Origin: CAZYBG01 sp964645155
GTDB lineage: Bacteria > Pseudomonadota > Alphaproteobacteria > Rhodobacterales > Rhodobacteraceae
DNA length: 6,486 nt
Direction of reading: 5' to 3'
Assembly: GCA_964645155.1 (NCBI GenBank)
Contig: CAZYBG010000140.1
Span: 1 to 6,486, forward strand
The notes under the pieces: generated by a model
The model's input: the letters and a program-made list of their open reading frames with translations, nothing else
Database searches by the model: none
What the model was told of the DNA's origin: nothing
Shown: piece after piece, positions 1 through 5,854 of the stretch
Layout of the letters: each line of letters opens with the position of its first letter
How positions within the stretch are numbered: the first letter of the stretch is position 1
Program-made: the position numbers and the translations under genes

Positions 1-976
1 TCCGAGGTGGAGCATGTGCTGGCCACCCAGACGCTGATCCAGCGCAAGGGCAAGAACATGAAGGTCGAGATCACGGGCTCGCTCGGCCCCGGGGTCACCG
101 CCAAGGACATCACCCTGTCCGTCATCGGCGCCACCGGCACGGCCGGCGGCACCGGCCACGTCATCGAATACTGCGGCCAGGCGATCCGCGAGCTTTCGAT
201 GGAAGGCCGGATGACGGTCTGCAACATGGCAATCGAGGGCGGGGCGCGGGCGGGCCTGATCGCCCCCGACGAGAAGACGTTCGCGTATGTGGCGGGCCGG
301 CCGCACGCGCCGAAGGGCGCGGCATGGGAGGCCGCGCTNNNNNNNNNNCGCGCTCGCCTGGTGGAAGACGCTCTACACCGAAGACGGTGCGCATTTCGAC
401 AAGGTGGTGACGATCCGCGGCGAGGATATCGCCCCCGTCGTCACCTGGGGCACCAGCCCCGAGGACGTGCTGCCGATCACCGGCGTGGTGCCCGACCCGT
501 CCGACTTTGCCGGCGGCAAGGTCGAGGCGGTGCAGCGCAGCCTCGACTACATGGGCCTTAAGCCCGGCCAGAAGCTCAGCGAGATCGAGATCGACACCGT
601 CTTCATCGGCTCCTGCACCAATGGCCGGATCGAGGACCTGCGGGCAGCCGCGGCGATCCTGAAGGGCAAGAAGAAGAAGGACGGGCTGCGGGCGATGGTC
701 GTCCCCGGTTCGGGGCTCGTCCGCGCGCAGGCCGAGGAAGAGGGTCTGGCGCAGATCTTCATCGACGCCGGGTTCGAGTGGCGCCTCGCCGGCTGCTCGA
801 TGTGCCTCGCGATGAATCCCGACCAGCTGAGCCCCGGCGAACGCTGCGCCGCCACCTCCAACCGCAACTTCGAGGGCCGCCAGGGCCGCGGCGGGCGGAC
901 GCATCTGCTGTCCCCCGCGATGGCCGCGGCGGCGGCGATCACCGGGCGGCTGACGGATGTGCGGGCGATGATGTGA
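1..976 (+). CDS. leuC: 3-isopropylmalate dehydratase large subunit LeuC (5'-truncated, crossed by assembly gap)
   Basis: LeuC with LeuD isomerises 2-isopropylmalate to 3-isopropylmalate in cytoplasmic leucine synthesis, using a [4Fe-4S] cluster. The reading frame is open from base 1 (SEVEHVLATQTL) and gives about 319 residues; the family is about 470 long, so roughly 150 N-terminal residues lie upstream. The three cluster cysteines are visible: one in IGSCTNGRIEDL (codon 614-616) and two in GCSMCLAMNPD (794-796, 803-805), followed by the TSNRNFEGRQG motif and the typical SPAMAAAAAITGRL tail. The part before the N gap reads in frame 1 and the part after in frame 2. This is not a true frameshift: removing the Ns plus a 6-base duplicated flank restores one frame. 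The stop (TGA 974-976) lies 19 bases from the stop of the convergent dehydrogenase gene. The identity is certain; only the gap and the missing start limit the entry. Confidence 0.97.
339..348. other. Assembly gap of 10 Ns with a 6-base overlap of its flanks
   Basis: Ten Ns interrupt leuC. The six bases left of the gap (333-338, CGCGCT) are identical to the six right of it (349-354). Merging them removes 16 bases, joins frame 1 to frame 2, and yields the peptide AAWEAALAWWKTLY, which is what LeuC proteins have here (AAWDAA-x-A-Y/W-WKTL). The simplest reading is two contigs that actually overlap by 6 bases and were joined with a fixed-length N spacer. No coding sequence is missing. Confidence 0.9.
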
Positions 977-995
977 CGCCGGACCGCGCGGCGGC
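977..995. terminator. Short GC dyad between convergent stops (possible bidirectional terminator)
   Basis: Only 19 bases separate the stop of leuC from the stop of the opposing dehydrogenase. They contain a 5-base inverted repeat, CGCCG (977-981) and CGGCG (989-993), with the palindrome CCGCGCGG (984-991) overlapping its loop and right arm. There is no T tract on either side, so a classical intrinsic terminator is not shown. The position between converging genes is the main reason to list it. Confidence 0.25.
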
Positions 996-2057
996 TCAGC
1001 CGAGCGCGGCAAGGATGGCGCGTTCGGCGGCCGCCGTGTCGGCCGTTCCGCCCAGGTCGCGCGTCTGCGTCTCGGGCCGCTCCAGCGAGCTCTCGATCGC
1101 TGCCTCGAGCCGGCGCGCGGCCTCGCCCTCACCCAGGTGGTCAAGCATCATCGCCGCGGTCCAGACAGCCGCAACCGGGTTCGCGATCCCCTTGCCGGCG
1201 ATGTCGGGCGCCGAGCCGTGGACCGGCTCGAACATTGAGGGGAAGCGCCGCTCGGGGTTGAGGTTCGCCCCCGGCGCGATGCCGATCGACCCCGCCACCG
1301 CTGGTCCGAGGTCGCTCAGGATGTCGCCGAACAGGTTCGAGCCGACGACCACGTCGAACCAGTCGGGATGCAGGACGAAATGGGCGGTCAGGATGTCGAT
1401 GTGGTATTGCGCGGTCCGGATGTCGGGATGGCGCGCCCGCGCCGCCGCGAACCGTTCGTCCCAGAACGGCATGGTGTGCACGATGCCGTTCGACTTCGTC
1501 GCCGAGGTGACGTGGCCCCCCCGCGTGGCGGCCAGGGCGAAGGCGAAGTCCATCACGCGATCGACCCCTCGGCGGGTGAAGATCGCTTCCTGCACCGCAA
1601 GCTCCTGCTCGGTCCCGGCATAGAGCCGCCCGCCGACCTCGGAGTATTCCCCCTCGACGTTCTCGCGCACCACGACGAAATCGATGTCGGCGGGTCCGCG
1701 ACCGGCCAGCGGGCTTGTCACCCCGCGCAGGAGCCGCACCGGGCGAACGTTAATATACTGGTCGAGGGCGCGCCGCAGCGGGATCAGCAGGCCCCACAGC
1801 GACACGTGGTCCGGCACCCCTGGCCAGCCCACGGCGCCCAGATAGATCGCGTCGTGGTCGCGAACCCGGTCGATCCCGTCGTCGGGCATCATTCGGCCGG
1901 TTTCGGCGTAGCGGCGGCAGGACCAGTCATACTCGACCCATTCGACCACGAAGCCCTGCGACGCCGCCACCGTGTCGACCGCGCGCTGGCCGACCGGGAT
2001 CACCTCGGTCCCGATGCCATCGCCAGGGATGCAGGCGATCCGGTAGCTGCGTGTCAT
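996..2057 (-). CDS. ttuC: Tartrate dehydrogenase/decarboxylase or D-malate dehydrogenase (TtuC/DmlA family)
   Basis: This is an NAD-dependent beta-decarboxylating dehydrogenase of 353 residues, the usual family length. Such enzymes oxidise tartrate or D-malate (D-malate to pyruvate and CO2) in the cytoplasm with a divalent metal. Visible features are PGDGIG (residues 11-16), the signature GAVGWP (74-79) with PDHVSLWG (82-89), QYINVRPVRL (100-109), RENVEGEYSEVGGRLY (131-146) with the catalytic-type Tyr138, SATKSNGI (185-192) with Lys188, metal aspartates Asp221, Asp245 and Asp249 (NLFGDILSDLGP), and the cofactor loop EPVHGSAPDIAGKGIANP. LeuB proteins have GGPKW-type sequence where this has GWP, so this is not leuB. 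The ATG (2057-2055) overlaps the stop of the upstream hydrolase as ATGA and has its own ribosome site GGAG (2068-2065) with a 7-base spacer. The exact substrate within the family cannot be read from sequence. Confidence 0.93.
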   Translation of the reverse strand: MTRSYRIACIPGDGIGTEVIPVGQRAVDTVAASQGFVVEWVEYDWSCRRYAETGRMMPDDGIDRVRDHDAIYLGAVGWPGVPDHVSLWGLLIPLRRALDQYINVRPVRLLRGVTSPLAGRGPADIDFVVVRENVEGEYSEVGGRLYAGTEQELAVQEAIFTRRGVDRVMDFAFALAATRGGHVTSATKSNGIVHTMPFWDERFAAARARHPDIRTAQYHIDILTAHFVLHPDWFDVVVGSNLFGDILSDLGPAVAGSIGIAPGANLNPERRFPSMFEPVHGSAPDIAGKGIANPVAAVWTAAMMLDHLGEGEAARRLEAAIESSLERPETQTRDLGGTADTAAAERAILAALG

Positions 2058-2929
2058 GCGACATCTCCAAAGAAAGCCTCGAACCGGCCGGCGACGAGGT
2101 CTGGCAGTTCCTCGGCAAGGTAGTGGCCACCCGGAAGGCTTTCGCCTGCGACCCGCTCGGCACGCAGGCGCCACAGTGCCAGTGGGTCGAAGCAGCGCCC
2201 GATCACTCCGTGCGCACCCCAGAGCGCGAGCAGCGGCTGATGCACGCGCCGCGTCCCATCGGCGTCGTCGTGGGCGATGTCGATGCCGGCCGCGGCACGG
2301 TAGTCCTCGCACGAGGCGTGGATCGTCTCGGGCGTGAAGGCGGCGATGTAGGCCGCACGGGCGGCGTCGGAAAAGGGCGTCAGCCCGGCGCTGCCCGACC
2401 CGCATTTCTTCAGCCAGTAGCCCTCCGGGTCGGCGCTGATCATCTGCTCGGGGAAGGGTGCCGGCAGGATCAGGAAGAACCAGTGCCAGTAGGCGCGCGC
2501 GAAGGCGTCGGTCGTGCCGGCATACATCTCGCGCGTCGGGGCGATGTCGAGCAGCGCGAGCGCGCGGACCTTCTCGGGATGATCGAGCGCCATCCGGTGC
2601 GCGACCCTCGCGCCGCGATCATGGGCGCCGACAAGGAAGCGGTCGTGCCCAAGCGCGGCCATGACCGCCAGCATGTCGGCCGCCATCGCACGCTTGGAGT
2701 ACGCGACATGGTCGGCCGAGGTCGGCGGCTTGTCCGAGGCGCCGTAACCGCGCAGGTCGGCGCACACGACTCGGTAGCTGCGTGCCAGGCGCGGCGCCAC
2801 GCGGTGCCACATGGCATGCGTCTGAGGGTAGCCATGCAGCAGGAGCAGCGGTGGCCCCGCACCACCCGCGACGCCCGCGATCCGCACGCCGCTCGCATCG
2901 ATCTGGAAGGGCTCGAAGCCGTCGAACAT
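2054..2929 (-). CDS. Haloacetate/fluoroacetate dehalogenase-type alpha/beta hydrolase
   Basis: This is an alpha/beta-hydrolase of 291 residues, close to haloacetate dehalogenase DehH1 and fluoroacetate dehalogenases in length and motifs. These cytoplasmic enzymes displace halide from 2-haloacids to give 2-hydroxy acids. Seen here: oxyanion segment LLLLHGYPQTHAMWHRVAP (28-46), ADLRGYGASDKP (57-68), nucleophile motif GAHDRGARV with Asp104, Arg105 and Arg108, the acid-position Asp128 (LLDIAPT), halide-pocket residues His149 and Trp150 (YWHWFFL) and Tyr210 (CEDYRAA), and the catalytic base His269 (PGGHYL). A lid tryptophan of known dehalogenases appears replaced (KKCGSGSAGL, 174-183). The ATG at 2929 gives MFDGFEPF, which matches family N-termini. 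ATG at 2938 (MVAMFDGF) and ATG at 3010 are alternatives; none has a strong ribosome site. It is the first gene of a two-gene operon with the dehydrogenase. Dehalogenase fold and catalytic set are clear; the natural substrate is unknown, and epoxide or ester hydrolysis is not excluded. Confidence 0.88.
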   Translation of the reverse strand: MFDGFEPFQIDASGVRIAGVAGGAGPPLLLLHGYPQTHAMWHRVAPRLARSYRVVCADLRGYGASDKPPTSADHVAYSKRAMAADMLAVMAALGHDRFLVGAHDRGARVAHRMALDHPEKVRALALLDIAPTREMYAGTTDAFARAYWHWFFLILPAPFPEQMISADPEGYWLKKCGSGSAGLTPFSDAARAAYIAAFTPETIHASCEDYRAAAGIDIAHDDADGTRRVHQPLLALWGAHGVIGRCFDPLALWRLRAERVAGESLPGGHYLAEELPDLVAGRFEAFFGDVA

Positions 2930-3030
2930 GGCCACCATGTTTGCCCGGCAGCCGGGTGCGGCGCAACCGCCCGGCTTTACCTTGCGCCGGTTTTGCCATA
3001 TCTGCGCCACGCAGCCCCGAGGTCGATCCC
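2930..3030. promoter_or_regulatory. Divergent intergenic region with two inverted repeats (hydrolase / leuD)
   Basis: The starts of the hydrolase (minus) and leuD (plus) face each other here, so both promoters should lie in about 100 bases. Two perfect dyads are present: CCCGGC-A-GCCGGG (2944-2956) and CGGCGCAA (2959-2966) with TTGCGCCG (2982-2989), the latter 8-base arms separated by 15 bases. A weak plus-strand promoter candidate is TTTACC (2976-2981), 17 bases, TATCTG (2999-3004). GAGG (3019-3022) with an 8-base spacer is the leuD ribosome site. A regulator binding these dyads could act on both genes; that is inference from position. Confidence 0.4.
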
Positions 3031-3636
3031 ATGGACAAGTTCACCACCCTCACCGCCGTCGCGGCACCGATGCCGCTCGTCAACATCGACACCGACATGA
3101 TCATCCCCAAGCAGTTCCTGAAGACCATCCTGCGCTCGGGGCTGGGCAAGAACCTGTTCGACGAGATGCGCTACGACACCGACGGCACCGAGATCGCCGG
3201 CTTCGTCCTGAACCAGCCCGCCTACCGCAACGCGCAGATCCTGGTCGCGGGCGACAATTTCGGCTGCGGGTCGAGCCGGGAGCACGCGCCCTGGGCGCTG
3301 CTCGACTTCGGCATCCGCTGCGTGATCTCGACGAGCTTCGCCGACATCTTCTACAACAACTGCTTCAAGAACGGGATCCTGCCGGTCGTCCTGCCGCAGG
3401 ACGCGCTGGATCACCTTATGGACGATGCCCGCAAGGGCGCCAATGCCCGGATCAGCGTCGACCTCGAGGCGCAGACGGTGACCGCATCCGACGGCCGGAG
3501 CTTCGCGTTCGATGTCGATCCCTTCAAGAAGCACTGCCTGCTGAACGGCCTCGACGACATCGGTCTCACCCTCGACAAGGCCGACGCCATCCGGTCGTTC
3601 GAGACGCGGATCCGGACCGAGCGCCCTTGGGTGTAG
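3031..3636 (+). CDS. leuD: 3-isopropylmalate dehydratase small subunit LeuD
   Basis: LeuD is the small, swivel-domain subunit that completes the active site of isopropylmalate isomerase with LeuC. It has 201 residues, full length for the family. Diagnostic segments are NIDTDMIIPKQFL (18-30), GDNFGCGSSREHAPWAL (74-90), the following FADIFYNNCFKNGILP block, and the C-terminal DPFKKHCLLNGLDDIGLTL with a tail ending ERPWV. The ATG is set by GAGG (3019-3022) 8 bases upstream and by homology (MDKFTTL). Its partner leuC ends about 2 kb upstream on the same strand, and the interval is filled by two opposite-strand genes. LeuD therefore probably has its own promoter rather than depending on leuC transcription. 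No recognisable terminator follows; a 281-base leader leads to the membrane protein gene. Confidence 0.98.
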   Translation: MDKFTTLTAVAAPMPLVNIDTDMIIPKQFLKTILRSGLGKNLFDEMRYDTDGTEIAGFVLNQPAYRNAQILVAGDNFGCGSSREHAPWALLDFGIRCVISTSFADIFYNNCFKNGILPVVLPQDALDHLMDDARKGANARISVDLEAQTVTASDGRSFAFDVDPFKKHCLLNGLDDIGLTLDKADAIRSFETRIRTERPWV

Positions 3637-3798
3637 AGTCCACAGGCACGCTACATCTTGGGGTTGCTCCGAAGGGCGTCACAATTCTGCCCCGGCATTG
3701 ATGCAAAGCGGCGACAGTGTTTCCGCGAAAACGCCGGTTTGTTAACGTTTATATGCGGTTACCGATGGGAGTCGGGCCGGATTTGGGCGATAACAAGG

Positions 3799-3835
3799 TC
3801 AAATTGCGGCACGCTGGGACGGGACTGCAATTTGA
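3799..3835 (+). promoter_or_regulatory. AT-rich perfect inverted repeat in the leader
   Basis: TCAAATTGC (3799-3807) and GCAATTTGA (3827-3835) are exact reverse complements. In RNA the stem extends by a G-U and a G-C pair to 11 pairs with a 15-base loop (3810-3824). No T tract follows, so it is not a standard terminator. It could be an operator or an RNA leader structure. Confidence 0.5.
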
Positions 3836-3879
3836 AGCGGGGCACGAAGGTGCAGATTCTGGTCAGGGACGTGGGGCCC

Positions 3880-3897
3880 CGCTGGTACGGACCAGCG
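3880..3897 (+). promoter_or_regulatory. Hairpin just upstream of the ribosome site
   Basis: CGCTGGT (3880-3886), loop ACGG, ACCAGCG (3891-3897) forms a perfect 7-pair stem ending 7 bases before the GGAGG ribosome site of the membrane protein gene. A role in translation control or RNA stability is inferred from location only. Confidence 0.45.
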
Positions 3898-3917
3898 ATA
3901 TCGCGGAGGGCGCTCAC

Positions 3918-4748
3918 ATGCTTTCCCGCGTAACATCGGCCACCGTGCGCGGCCTTCTCGTCGCGCTCCTCGTCGTGGCCCCGTCGCTGCTGCTGCCCCA
4001 GGTCAACCCCGACACCGCCGAGATCGTCTCGCTGGTCGCGCTTTTCGCCGCGGCGCTCACGATCATCGAATACGCCTCGAGCTATCCCAGCATCGTCGAG
4101 TTCCGCGAGGCGCCGCCCTTCAACCGGATCCGCTTCCTGTCGCTCTTCGTCTCGGTGCTCCTGATCTCGATCGTCTGCCGGGGCCCGGCCGATGGCGGCT
4201 TCACCGGGTTCGTCCAGGGCATCGGGATGATGATCGGACAGGCGATCGACTTTCCCTACAGCCCGGTCTGGCTGATGATGCAGATCGTCTCGGAGGAGAC
4301 CGCGCCCTACCGGGTCGAGCTTGTCCGCGCCGCCGCCGGCATCAGCTACCTGATCTCGCTCATCTCGCTCTGCATCTTCATCCTCGTGCTGCGCTTCGCC
4401 GGATGGCCGCGCGGGCTGGCGGGCTTCAACGTCTGGATCAACCTGCCGACATTCGACCCCACCGCCGGCGCCGACGTGGTCGAGCGGCTCAACCGCGACG
4501 CCCGGATCAACCTCGCCTTCGGCATCCTCCTGCCGTTCCTCATCCCGCTCGCCGTGAAGGCCGGCGCCTTCCTGTTCGAGCCGCTCGAGTTCAACTCGAC
4601 CCACACGCTGATCTGGACGATCGCGGCCTGGGGCTTCCTGCCGTCGAGCCTGCTCATGCGCGGCGTCGCCATGGCGCGTGTCGCCGACATGATCGCCGAG
4701 CGGCGGCGGCGGCGCGAGCAGGAGAACACGGGGCTCGTCACCGCCTGA
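3918..4748 (+). CDS. Multi-pass inner-membrane protein of unknown function
   Basis: I do not recognise a family. The 276-residue product has about six hydrophobic segments, near residues 12-28, 35-53, 71-87, 140-160, 198-220 and 231-250, plus a weaker one around 98-112. A conspicuous loop lies between the fourth and fifth main segments (about 163-197, with NVWINLPTFDPT). The C-terminus is charged (AERRRRREQEN) and probably cytoplasmic. No transporter, kinase or protease motif could be seen. The ATG at 3918 is fixed by GGAGG (3905-3909) with an 8-base spacer and by the hydrophobic segment beginning shortly after it. Its TGA (4746-4748) overlaps the likely start region of the EEP protein, so the two are probably one operon and translationally coupled. 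It is preceded by a long structured leader. Confidence 0.85.
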   Translation: MLSRVTSATVRGLLVALLVVAPSLLLPQVNPDTAEIVSLVALFAAALTIIEYASSYPSIVEFREAPPFNRIRFLSLFVSVLLISIVCRGPADGGFTGFVQGIGMMIGQAIDFPYSPVWLMMQIVSEETAPYRVELVRAAAGISYLISLISLCIFILVLRFAGWPRGLAGFNVWINLPTFDPTAGADVVERLNRDARINLAFGILLPFLIPLAVKAGAFLFEPLEFNSTHTLIWTIAAWGFLPSSLLMRGVAMARVADMIAERRRRREQENTGLVTA

Positions 4749-5854
4749 TCCTGCGCACGCTCGCCCTGGCCCTTCTGGCCGCGACCGCGGCGCCCGCGGG
4801 CGCTGAAACCCTGCGCGTGGCGGTCTGGAACGTCGAGCTCCAACGCCGCGGCCCGGGGCTCCTGCTGCGCGACATCGAGGGCGGCGAGGATCCGCAGGTC
4901 GCCGCCGTCGCCGCGGTCGTGGCCAAGGCCCGGCCCGACATCCTCCTCCTTCTCTCGGTCGACTACGACCACGGGCTTGCCGCACTCGACGCGCTCGCGG
5001 CACGCTTCGCCGAGGCCGGCGCCGGCTTTGCCCACCGCTTCGCGCTGCGCCCCAATTCCGGGCTCGCGAGCGGTCTCGACCTCGACGGCGACGGGCGGCT
5101 CGGCGGGCCGGGCGATGCGCAGGGCTATGGCGCGTTCGCCGGGCAGGGCGGCATGGCCATCCTTTCCCGGCTGCCGATCGCCGCGGCCGAGGCGCGCGAC
5201 TTCTCGGCCTTCCTCTGGCGCGACCTGCCCGGCGCGCTGATCCCCGAGCGCGACGGTGCGCCGTTTCCGTCCGCGGCGGCGATCGAGGCGCAGCGGCTCT
5301 CGACCACGGGCCACTGGGAGGTGCCGGTGATCCTGCCGTCGGGCCAGCGCATGCGCCTGCTCGCCTGGCACGGGTCGCCGCCCGTCTTCGACGGCCCGGA
5401 GGACCGGAACGGCCGCCGCAACCACGACGAGACCGCCTTCTGGACCGCGCTGATCGACGACAGGCTCGGCGTCCCCGCGCCGGCCCCCCCGTTCGTGATC
5501 CTCGGCGATGCCAACCTCGATCCTGCCGACGGCGACGGGCGCGGCGCGGCGATTCGCGCGCTTCTCGCCCACCCCGCGCTGCGCGACCCCGCGCCCTCCG
5601 GGGCCGGCGGCGCGGCCGCGTCCGCCGCCCAGGGCGGCGCGAACGCGGCGCAGTCGGGCGACCCCGCGCTCGACACCGTCGACTGGCCGGATGACGGCCC
5701 CGGCAACCTCCGCGTCGACTATGTGCTGCCTTCGCGCGACCTTGCCGTCGTGGCGTCGGGCGTGTTCTGGCCCGAGCCCGGCACTCCGATGGCCGAGACG
5801 GTCGAGGCCGCCTCGCGGCACCGGCTGGTCTGGGTCGACCTCCTGCTGCCCTGA
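4745..5854 (+). CDS. Exported endonuclease/exonuclease/phosphatase (EEP) family protein, non-canonical start
   Basis: This belongs to the Mg-dependent EEP phosphohydrolase/nuclease fold; numbering counts CTG 4745 as residue 1. Core motifs are VWNVE (27-31, Asn29), a strand ending DILLLLSVDYDHG (65-77), LAWHGSPPVFDGPEDRNG with His209, GDAN (Asp255, Asn257), RVDYVLP (Asp325) and the terminal SRH (His359). In canonical members the strand ends in QE, whose Glu binds metal; here that position is Ser71. The first 20 residues form a signal peptide (hydrophobic core LALALLAA, likely cut after AGA), so the product should be periplasmic or secreted. An Ala/Gly-rich insertion lies near 284-300. No ATG, GTG or TTG precedes the signal peptide in frame after the upstream gene's end. 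I place the start at CTG 4745, which overlaps the upstream TGA as CTGA; GTG 4817 is the first ordinary start but would delete the signal peptide. Substrate unknown. Confidence 0.85.
   Translation: MILRTLALALLAATAAPAGAETLRVAVWNVELQRRGPGLLLRDIEGGEDPQVAAVAAVVAKARPDILLLLSVDYDHGLAALDALAARFAEAGAGFAHRFALRPNSGLASGLDLDGDGRLGGPGDAQGYGAFAGQGGMAILSRLPIAAAEARDFSAFLWRDLPGALIPERDGAPFPSAAAIEAQRLSTTGHWEVPVILPSGQRMRLLAWHGSPPVFDGPEDRNGRRNHDETAFWTALIDDRLGVPAPAPPFVILGDANLDPADGDGRGAAIRALLAHPALRDPAPSGAGGAAASAAQGGANAAQSGDPALDTVDWPDDGPGNLRVDYVLPSRDLAVVASGVFWPEPGTPMAETVEAASRHRLVWVDLLLP

Larger units (their letters stand above)
3637..3917 (+). promoter_or_regulatory. Long untranslated leader upstream of the membrane protein gene
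   Basis: These 281 bases have no convincing gene and are clearly richer in A and T than the rest of the window, as expected of a promoter/leader. An AT-rich block (3737-3763) contains GTTAAC and TTTATATG, but no good -35/-10 pair could be assigned. Downstream are two perfect hairpins (3799-3835 and 3880-3897), the palindrome CGATATCG (3896-3903), and a strong ribosome site GGAGG (3905-3909) 8 bases before the ATG. The reading frame of the membrane protein stays open back to a GTG at 3717, but that 67-residue extension looks like non-coding translation. Confidence 0.45.

Noticed and set aside
339..976. leuC as a frameshifted pseudogene
   Set aside because: The frame change coincides with the N gap and vanishes when the 6-base duplicated flank is merged; the rest of the protein is intact.
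161..1144. Minus-strand open frame across leuC
   Set aside because: It crosses the N gap, is antisense to unmistakable LeuC sequence, and has low-complexity Arg/Pro/Ala composition.
2041..2784. A 13-base repeat, CGGTAGCTGCGTG at 2041-2053 and 2772-2784, as a possible insertion footprint
   Set aside because: Both copies encode the same short peptide RSYR in the dehydrogenase and hydrolase and lie within genes; coincidence of coding is enough.
2051..3100. Plus-strand open frame opposite the hydrolase
   Set aside because: It shadows the hydrolase, which has a full catalytic set on the other strand.
3637..3700. An intrinsic terminator after leuD
   Set aside because: No stable stem followed by a T run could be found; GGGG and CCCC segments there do not form a good hairpin.
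3741..3763. A CtrA-type site in the AT-rich block (GTTAAC with GTTACC)
   Set aside because: Only one TTAA half-site is present and the 7-base spacing to a second TTAA is not met.
3717..3917. A 67-residue N-terminal extension of the membrane protein from GTG 3717
   Set aside because: It has no ribosome site, unlikely residue composition and lies over the leader hairpins; the ATG at 3918 has GGAGG at the right distance.
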